Below are positions 1-7,600 of a stretch of 39,425 nucleotides of DNA, piece by piece. The position numbers and the translations under genes are program-made. Source of the stretch: an uncultured Fibrobacter sp. (GTDB lineage: Bacteria > Fibrobacterota > Fibrobacteria > Fibrobacterales > Fibrobacteraceae); the NCBI GenBank assembly GCA_947305535.1, contig CAMZDZ010000005.1, positions 1-39,425 on the forward strand, given 5' to 3'. Under the pieces are notes generated by a model. That model had not been told where the DNA came from, searched no databases, and saw only the letters and a list, made by a program, of their open reading frames with translations. Positions within the stretch are counted from its first letter, which is position 1, and every line of letters begins with the position of its first letter.

Positions 1-293
1 AAAGCCGCGTAACCGTCTTCTTTGTAGAAACCCGTGTACTCGTTTTCGTTCTGGAAAAACGCAGGATTCGGCTCCGGGAGCGTATCGGTCTTTACAGTAT
101 CCGTTTGCGTCGTATCTGTACGGGTCGTGTCTTTCTTGGTGGTATCCGTACTCGTCGTGTCCGGCACTATGATATCGGGATCGTCAGGACCGCTCGGGTC
201 CCTGGAAGAATCGTCATTGGAGCACGCCCAAAACGTCGCCACCAAAAACGACAACAAGAAATAGGCAAGTACCGACAAACGCATCATAGGCAT
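1..293 (-). CDS. Lipoprotein, 3' part missing at window edge
   Basis: This reading frame runs off the left edge, so only the N-terminal ~97 residues are visible. It opens with a hydrophobic signal segment ending in F-W-A-C, a plausible lipobox with Cys at about residue 24, followed by an acidic stretch and a linker of repeated D-T-T / T-D-T units. Such Thr/Asp linkers often tether a surface domain to a lipid anchor. The remaining domain lies outside the window and cannot be named. It starts 9 bases after the stop of the upstream lipoprotein gene, so the two are probably co-transcribed. ATG codons at 293, 287 and 284 are all in frame and none has a good ribosome binding site, so the exact start is uncertain. 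Confidence 0.7.
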   Translation of the reverse strand, partial: MPMMRLSVLAYFLLSFLVATFWACSNDDSSRDPSGPDDPDIIVPDTTSTDTTKKDTTRTDTTQTDTVKTDTLPEPNPAFFQNENEYTGFYKEDGYAA

Positions 294-302
294 AGGAACA
301 GT

Positions 303-1361
303 TTATTCTTGGTCCATATCCAGTCGGAAATCGCCGACGCAGAGTTCAAACGTGTCGGTAAAATCCCCGAACGAGCCATCGTCCAGACTGGCAAAGCGGC
401 ACACGACCGGCAACGACCGCACTTCGCTGAGGTTATCGTCAAAAGTCTTGCAGCCGTCTTCTATGAGAGTCGTCCCATCCGCCTCGTAAACCCTCATGCA
501 ATCCATCTCCTGGCAGCTGCGACCGCCAAAGCCATACGAAGAATGGAAGTATTCGTAGACCTTGCCTTCGTAAGTGAAGCGGAACTTGTCATTGTGGTGG
601 TTGCCGCCCCATTCGTAGCTCAAGTTTTTCGGGGTCGCATATTTCCCGTTCACGTACAACATGGCCGTGTCCACACTGATCTCGGGATTCATTCCCATAC
701 CCACGGCCTGGCAAGCGGTCGGCGAACCCTGCACATAGACAAAACCTTCCAAATCGGCATACTTGAAAGTGCAAATCCAATCTTGCTGGTCAAAATCCAT
801 GTCCCACTTTATAGATTCTTTTCCAATTTTTTCTTCAAAACTGCATTGATGGACAGCCGCTTTCGGGACCCGCGGCTTGAAAATTTCAATGGGGTCGGTC
901 AGGACGACATTCGCGGAACTGGAGGAGCTCTTCACTACCGAGGAGCTGGAAACCTTCTTCGAGGAGCTTGACCCCTTCTTCGAAGAACTGGAAGAACTGT
1001 TCAACTTTACGGAACTGGACGAACTATTCGTTTTTTTCGAGCTAGATGAACTATTGGATTTTGCCGAACTGGAAGATTCTTCGACATCTGCGGAACTGGA
1101 TGACGGGGCATCTTTTTTGCTTGAAGAAGAAACATTAGCCTTACTCGAGGAACTCTTGATTTCTTCTGCAGAACTCGAGGAGCTTACAGCCTTTTTGCTG
1201 CTGGAACTTGACTTAACGTTCTTTTCGGACGAGCTCGATTCAACGGATTTGTCCGAACTGGAGCTATATTCGGGTTCAACGCGATTCACGCTGGAAGAAT
1301 CATCACCGCAGGCGGCGAAGAAAAATAAAGGGAAAACGGGTAGTAAATTGAGAATCTTCAT
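303..1361 (-). CDS. Lipoprotein with long poly-serine linker, unknown C-terminal domain
   Basis: The 352-residue product begins with a lipoprotein signal (M-K-I-L-N, hydrophobic core, lipobox F-A-A-C, Cys about residue 18). Residues ~30-150 are a linker with 14 clusters of four to six serines separated by short charged or small spacers, a style well known in Fibrobacter secreted proteins. The C-terminal ~200 residues form a cysteine-containing domain (for example W-I-C, C-Q-E-M-D-C, V-V-C) that I do not recognise; disulfides are likely. The product is expected to be lipid-anchored with the C-terminal domain held away from the membrane. A TATATT box lies only 6 bases before the ATG and no Shine-Dalgarno sequence is visible, so the mRNA may be leaderless. 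It heads a probable two-gene unit with the lipoprotein downstream. Confidence 0.85.
   Translation of the reverse strand: MKILNLLPVFPLFFFAACGDDSSSVNRVEPEYSSSSDKSVESSSSEKNVKSSSSSKKAVSSSSSAEEIKSSSSKANVSSSSKKDAPSSSSADVEESSSSAKSNSSSSSKKTNSSSSSVKLNSSSSSSKKGSSSSKKVSSSSVVKSSSSSANVVLTDPIEIFKPRVPKAAVHQCSFEEKIGKESIKWDMDFDQQDWICTFKYADLEGFVYVQGSPTACQAVGMGMNPEISVDTAMLYVNGKYATPKNLSYEWGGNHHNDKFRFTYEGKVYEYFHSSYGFGGRSCQEMDCMRVYEADGTTLIEDGCKTFDDNLSEVRSLPVVCRFASLDDGSFGDFTDTFELCVGDFRLDMDQE
905..1275 (-). repeat. Degenerate serine-codon repeats encoding the Ser linker
   Basis: The DNA consists of irregular repeats of about 24-30 bases built on serine codons (AGC, TCC, TCG, AGT and others mixed) separated by Lys/Glu/Asn/Ala codons. 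Mixed synonymous codons show that protein-level selection, not simple slippage, maintains the repeat. It is internal to the lipoprotein gene at 303-1361. Confidence 0.8.
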
Positions 1362-1367
1362 ATCAAA

Positions 1368-1373
1368 AATATA
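1368..1373 (-). promoter_or_regulatory. Candidate -10 box (TATATT) of the poly-Ser lipoprotein gene
   Basis: TATATT on the minus strand lies 6 bases upstream of the ATG at 1361, so transcription would begin at or next to the start codon. No convincing -35 hexamer is seen. The same arrangement recurs before the genes starting at 21670, 25416 and 36475. Confidence 0.4.
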
Positions 1374-1468
1374 CCATGTTTAAATGCACTTTTTTCTTTT
1401 TTTGGAAAAAAGTGCCGGTTAAAATGTCTTATAGGTTTGGTTAATCCGCATTTCAAGGAGATCCATAC

Positions 1469-2449
1469 ATGACAGACACAAGAAAGCCTATCCGCAAGAA
1501 CCCCATACCTGCAAAACTCGCCGGGCAAATCTATCTCGACCCGACATACGACCCAGCGTTCAAGGCGCTGTTCGGCGACGAAAACGCATTGAAAGACTTC
1601 CTAGACGGAGTCCTGAACCTCGAGGGGGACGACAGAATCAAGACGCTACGCTTCCGTTTCGACGAACCTCTTGTCTTTCACGTGCCGCAGGAGAAAAAGG
1701 TCATCCTCGACATCTTCGCGACCACAGGCAGCGGGCGATTTCTCAACATCGAGATGCGGCGCTGGGAAAAGGACTTCTTCATCGACCGTGCAATTCTCTA
1801 TAAGGCATTCCTCGTCATCAAGGGCCGTAAGGAAATGGAGATGTCAAAGGAATTCAAGTCGCTTTCCAAGGAGCAGCAGGCGTATCGGCGCTATCAGCTG
1901 CCGGAGACAATCTCCATCTGGATTTGCAATTTTGACCTGCCCCGCGCCAGTGGCGAATATATCGACGAATGGACATTGCACAGCACCGCAGCGTTGAGAA
2001 ACGGGAAAAGTGAACCGCTTTCCGAGAAAAATAGGTATATTTTTCTCAGTATCCCGAACTTCACGAAGTCAGCCAACGAAGTGAAGGGTTCCACCGAGGT
2101 CTGGCTCTATCTGCTGAAGCATGCCATGGATGGCGGGGAACTTCCGAACTTCGGCCGCGAATTTGTCGACGAGGCCCTCGGAAGGATACGGGTGGAAAAC
2201 GCAAACGATGAACTCTTGACAGCGCAGGTAAAGGATATGAAAAGGGACGAAGAATACGAGACCTGGCTTGCCGGGGCAAAGATAAAAGCCGAAGAACAGG
2301 GGCGCGAGGAAGGGCACAAAAAAGGGCTTGAGGAAGGGCGGATGAAAGCCACCCGCGAGATGGCGCAAAAGCTCCGCGAAGAAGGCATTCCTTTGGAAAC
2401 CATCGCCAAGTGTTCCAATCTTTCGGCCGAAGAAATCAAGGCACTGTAA
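1469..2449 (+). CDS. Rpn family PD-(D/E)XK nuclease / putative transposase-related protein
   Basis: The 326-residue product matches the Rpn (recombination-promoting nuclease, formerly YhgA-like) family. It has an N-terminal D-P-x-Y-D-P-A-F-K-A-L-F-G block, a PD-(D/E)XK-like core around residues 85-110 (I-L-D-I-F followed by N-I-E-M-R), and a charged C-terminal helix with G-R-E-E-G-H-K-K-G and G-I-P-L-E-T-I-A repeats typical of these proteins. Family members in E. coli have DNA endonuclease activity and raise RecA-independent recombination; whether this copy is active is inference. It has a good ribosome binding site (AAGGAG at 1455-1460, 8 bases before ATG) and its own terminator. It is a single gene, divergent from the lipoproteins and convergent with the pilin operon. 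No terminal inverted repeats or partner ORF suggest an insertion sequence. Such genes are often multicopy and mobile in gut bacteria. Confidence 0.88.
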   Translation: MTDTRKPIRKNPIPAKLAGQIYLDPTYDPAFKALFGDENALKDFLDGVLNLEGDDRIKTLRFRFDEPLVFHVPQEKKVILDIFATTGSGRFLNIEMRRWEKDFFIDRAILYKAFLVIKGRKEMEMSKEFKSLSKEQQAYRRYQLPETISIWICNFDLPRASGEYIDEWTLHSTAALRNGKSEPLSEKNRYIFLSIPNFTKSANEVKGSTEVWLYLLKHAMDGGELPNFGREFVDEALGRIRVENANDELLTAQVKDMKRDEEYETWLAGAKIKAEEQGREEGHKKGLEEGRMKATREMAQKLREEGIPLETIAKCSNLSAEEIKAL

Positions 2450-2478
2450 ACGGTCGCCCCTCTTAGGCATTTAATTGG

Positions 2479-2510
2479 ACGGCTCCCGGACGGGAGCCGT
2501 TTTTCTGTTT
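2479..2510 (+). terminator. Rho-independent terminator after the Rpn gene
   Basis: ACGGCTCC and GGAGCCGT form a strong stem around a short loop, followed by TTTTTCTGTTT on the plus strand, 29 bases after the Rpn stop codon. Confidence 0.85.
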
Positions 2511-2512
2511 AT

Positions 2513-2537
2513 ACAAAAGAACCCCGCAAGGCGGGGT
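2513..2537 (-). terminator. Terminator of the minor-pilin operon
   Basis: ACCCCGC and GCGGGGT form a 7-bp stem with a 3-base loop. Read on the minus strand the hairpin is followed by TCTTTTGT. It lies about 40 bases beyond the stop of the giant pilin-like gene and abuts the plus-strand terminator, so the two convergent units are separated by back-to-back hairpins. Confidence 0.75.
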
Positions 2538-2579
2538 CCTGAAGCATCTTAGGTAATTTATCTAGAACGAAAATTCAAG

Positions 2580-4660
2580 CTAGTCGCAATGCATTACCAC
2601 TCCACTATCAAACCAAACATCGTAGTTTTGTCCGCCAAGACCAGTTACAGTTCCAGAATTAGTTATACTCTCTGTCCAAGTATAGTCGTTGTCCTGTCTC
2701 TTTAAATTAAGTGTACACCCACCTTCGCAATTTTCCGCTTTTATTTCTAGGTAACGCGAATATTTACCCTCATTCCATTTTTTCTTCGTACAAGAAATCA
2801 ATTTAGGTGATGGAGGCAACTGATCTCTGCCGCAAATAAACTTTGTGTTTTCGTCATCTTCAAAGAAAACTTTCCAATAAGAACTACACTTCACATTATT
2901 TATGGTGCTCATTGTGGTTTTAACATCAACAGGTCCATGTGGATCCGAAGCACCAACATATTTGACTTTACATCCATTTTCACAACCAGAAGGAGTTACC
3001 TCAAGATAACAGCTGTTGCCATACTTTTTCGTCTCACATTCTAGCGACCTAGGAGCAACAACAATATCATCAGAGCAATCATTACCCTTTGCCGCAAACT
3101 TATACGTTCCACTAGCAACAGCCTTCGCATCCGAAATATTGTAGGAGCCTCCTTCACAAGGAGATCTAGAACCACAATGGATTTTTGACCCAACATTATT
3201 GCCAGACGGATCAGTCAAATAATAATCTCCACGTTCCTTAGTAAACTCATTCACAACGAACGTGAAGGATTCACCATACTTATACGACGACTTTTTATCC
3301 TTGATATAGCAGTCATTCTTCTTTTCAATGGTTCCTTCGCAAGCAGGACTCGTCTGATCATTCAGGTACAGTGCATAAGAACCCGGCCCAGGCAGGTCAA
3401 TCTCCACACTCCGGCCTGTCGCACCAGCAGAAACCTGCTGACCGCCTTTTTTCAAAACATAGGGCCAAGAGCAGTCACCATCAGAGCATTCGCTAATCGT
3501 CGCAGTCAATTTCCCTGTACCGCCAGAAGAGAGTGTCGACGGGAATGTACAAGTCTGTGTACCGAGATTCGGCATCGTGACTTCAGCTACGCAAGTCGGT
3601 GTGGACGCACCATTCACGTATACAGAATAAGTTCCAGACTCGTTCACTTGCACCGAGACATCCGTTGACAAGAAATTGCCGTTCGTCTTTCCTTCTGCAA
3701 CTTTATTGCCCGACGGGGATTTGACTTCGTAGTCGCAATTTTCGCAGTTACCGTCGATATTGATCGTCGCCTGGGAACCCCATGTCAACTGATACGACGT
3801 GAAGTTGCATGTTGCCGTCAGCGCACTATTATCAAAGGCAACTTTGAAATTACATTCCTTCTTGTCTCCATCCGGGTTAGATACCGTCAACTTATAGGTT
3901 CTCTGACCTGCCGCATTCGCATCCGTAAACGAGATTTCCGATTTTCCATCAAAGTCTGTTCCAGACTTGACAGAACTGGAGTTCATCGTGATTTCCCAAG
4001 AGCAGTCACCTTCTTCGCAACCGCCCATGTTCGGAGAAACCTTTATTTCCTTTTTCGGATCCTGGTTGTTGATGTCAGCGGGGCAAGAAGCATCACCCAA
4101 CGGAGCTCGGACATCCCATTCCTGAGAACAGAAGTGGGTATCATCGCCATGGAGTCTGAGAACAGCATAGTAGTGGCATGTGCCTGCCTTACACTTTTGG
4201 AACTCTGCCGGCAATTCGTACGTAAACGTTCTATCAGACTGTTTAATCGCTTGCGTATGCAAAACGACACCCAACGGGTCGGTAAAGGCAAACGTTCCCG
4301 TAGCGCTAATATCGAATTTACCTCTCCAAGACGCCGGGTTTGCGCCGCCTTCAAATGTCACATCAGCCTTAAATACACCGTCTACGATGGAAGCCGTACA
4401 ATTAGCATCGGGCGGTTCCGGCATAACCGTGAACATATTGTTGCCAAGACAGTGATTGCCGTAGACATCCACATCGTAGCTGTATTCGCCTTCGCTCCAC
4501 TTGTCGTCAGAAGAGTTGTACAGACGGCATCCCTTATCAGGGCAGATATCCTCAGCAGAAGTGCCAACGCCCTGCTTCTTTGAACCATCCGGATAAATAA
4601 TAGTATAGGGGCACCCATCCGCCGGGCATCCCGACAGAGTAAAGGAGAAGGAAGGAATAC
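2580..4660 (-). repeat. Cysteine-motif repeat modules within the giant pilin-like protein
   Basis: Related motifs occur at approximate residues 1838 (S-G-C-P-A-D-G-C-P-Y), 1983 (C-K-A-G-T-C-H-Y), 2041 (G-G-C-E-E-G-D-C-S-W), 2131 (G-N-C-E-N-C-D-Y), 2216 (S-E-C-S-D-G-D-C-S-W), 2386 (S-G-C-E-N-G-C-K-V) and 2470 (E-N-C-E-G-G-C-T-L), with a looser copy near 2330. Each is followed by a short strand, a turn with P-S/D-G and a second Cys about 50 residues later. This suggests tandem Ig-like domains with paired disulfides. The DNA copies are diverged, not recent duplications. Confidence 0.65.
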
Positions 4661-7600
4661 CGCCAGCTCGGTCTACTTCAGTTTCGCTTACAGAGCATCC
4701 TATCTCCAAAGGCTGGATAGTGGTCTTTGGAGTTATACAGGTATCCATTACCTGGCCCTGTTCATCATAAGCAGTTACCGTGAAGTAATATTCGCGTTCG
4801 TCCAACTGCCCATAAACACCATCCTGCTCAATTTCCTGCACAAAACCACTGCAAGATTGCGGATCAAGTTCTTCCACATCATAAGCGGAGCCAAGTCCCT
4901 TCGTTGCACATTCCTTGGCCCGTTCAGGATGCATGACTTCAGCAGAAACACGCCACTTCTTCGATTGTGAATTATACGTAGCATCATTACAGCGAAGGCC
5001 AAACGCATAGGGGCAATTGCTCTTAATATGGGTCACCCTGTAACTAGTAGCACCATTCGGAACAAAAGCTACTGCAACTACACGTTGCGGGTTGAATCCG
5101 CCATTATCGGAATACTGAGCAACTTCAAAACTATAATCTCCCGACGAATTAACGGTCATCGCTTTAGCGCTGTAATTGCTATCGGCATCCATCAAGTACA
5201 CATCGACTTTTCCGTTATAGAGTTCGGTAATCGTAAACTCTATAGCCGCATCGCGCGTGTTGATTACACTATCAATTGCCAATTCCGGACGGCAAGTGTC
5301 CGCAAAGCAGTACGACGGAACTTCATCTAGCAGTTCCTCGTATGTTTCCGAGCACTGTTCATATGTACCGACAATAAAGTCTCCACAGCTGGCCGGATAC
5401 ACATGGCCATTGGTACCAGTTCCCGTGCAATAAACAAGTACGGAAGCCTCATTCACATAACCCATTTGTTTATTATTCGGGGCATACGGATACCCGTGAT
5501 AACCTTCTTCCTGGAACCAATAATCATCTCCCTTGAGTTTGCCACGTTTGTACAAATCAAGTTTTTGTGCAGACCATCGATAAAAGCCCTTATCACGAGT
5601 CAATCGGCAAGCCAAATCGTTGTCTCCATAGGCAAGCGATATACCAAAAAGGTTCCATCCATCTACGAAAAGATCATCCTTCAAATCGCAGCCATTGTAG
5701 AAGTAGGTCACGTCACAATGTTTTCCATCAAACCAGGAAGACATACCTACCCACGGCGTTACGAGGGAATCCTTGGGAACCATGCCACCCGCATAGTTCG
5801 CACGGAAGGAACACGTTACAGAAGGAGTATTCCAGCAGGAATCTGCATATGTTTCACTTGCCCAACCGATATCATGGATCTTGAAAGAAGAATTAAACAA
5901 ATCCTGCAAAAGATAAGGGACGCCCAACTTAAATCCAACATACTCATGGGCCTCATCTTTATGGATAACATTTGCAAATTTATCCTTTAGATCGAACTGC
6001 GCTATAGCGGAACCAATATCCTTGCTTCCAAAATTATAGTGCAAGGTAACCGTCACCAAATCATCGTGGACCGTAATGTTTGTCGACGCATATGACAATC
6101 TTGTCATCAAGGCTGGCTGATTATCAAGCAAGCCCCTCTTGAAAGGAACATCCTGGCAAACATTACTCTTCTTAGAGTCGCGAGTAGTCACATAGCAAAT
6201 TCTTGCATAAGTCCAGAAGCCTAACGGATTCGAGTTCTCCTTGGAAATCACGCTCATCAAGAAATATTCACTCGCATTCGCATTAGATCTAAAGATAAAG
6301 CCATCATCAATAGGATTATTGACAAGCTGGTTCCACGCATTGGCCGTAACAGAAACAACCTCAAACATGGCAGTCATCTTACCATTATATCCAGCCCTCA
6401 CCGTATTCAAGGCAACTGTAGATCTATAGCCTCTAGTATCTATTGACAACAATTCACCAAGGGCGGAAACTCTAAAACCACTTGGGGCTTCTACATGTCC
6501 ACCCAATTGCGGAGGGAAGAATCCCTCATCCCAATTCAACGCTTTCCATACTTTATTTTCATACACAATCATCCAATCGGCATTTTTATAATGCCCATCA
6601 TTTACAGTACAATGGTCTCCGCTCTTACAATAATCAAAGCAGTCCGTTTCTGAATTATTACGGCACCATGCTCTCGTCGTATCAAAATCGGTGTAGAAAC
6701 AATGCTTATCCTTTTCACCAAAATGGAATTCAACCGTATCGGCGCTAGTCCCGCCCAAAGTAAAGCGAATAGATTCAACCGGTAGAACCGTATCACGTTT
6801 AAAGCAGTCATCACCTTTACAAACCAGATAGTTGTATCGGTCAGAGCGGCGTTCCTTCTGAACTGTAACCAGGTCTCCAGCAAACAGCTTATAAGTGCAA
6901 CCATCATCATCATCGCACCAATCAGTACTATCAAGCAAAGCACTTCCATCATAGTTCATATGAGGTCTTTCATAATAAACCTTAGCTCTGGTACTTCCAC
7001 GGTCTCCCTCAAACTGGACACGCACATCCACCTGCTTACGCTTAATCATAGCCGGCAAAATATAGGTTGCATCTGCTTTTTTCAACACCAGCGACGAGTC
7101 AGGAATAAACACCTGACACTTCGGCTCACCCGTCAATGCATTAGAAAGACGTACACTTTGGCCATCGGTCGTGCAGTTCCAAGAATCATTTTTCTCTATA
7201 TATGCGCAGCCCTTTATTTTCACCCACTCTGGATCGTTTGACATAATCGGCACGCAAGAGGGCCACTTAATCACACTGTCGCACTCCTGCATATAATCGC
7301 TCTTGAATTTTGCCGCACGGTCAGGGTTATTGCAAAAATCCGTTCCAAAATTGCTACGAGAGACTCTCACACGATTCGATATATACAGAGTTGTCCACTC
7401 CGGAGTCTTAATTGTACAATTTTCACAGAAATCGTCCGCAAACTGGAATGTCATAGTAGACAAATCCGCATAGGTTTCCGTGGTTACCGTAAACACCCTC
7501 ATATCAGTGCCATCTGGGGTGTAAGTAAAGCTATAGATATCATTATCCGCAGTCGAACTCAACTGCGTCAACGTTCCTCCAGCATTAGCAGGATCAATTC

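Noticed and set aside
905-1275. Regular repeats resembling a CRISPR array
   Set aside because: The repeats are degenerate serine codons in an open frame; there are no identical repeats or unique spacers.
1469-2449. The Rpn gene as a complete insertion sequence
   Set aside because: No flanking inverted repeats or target duplication were found; it has its own ribosome site and terminator.
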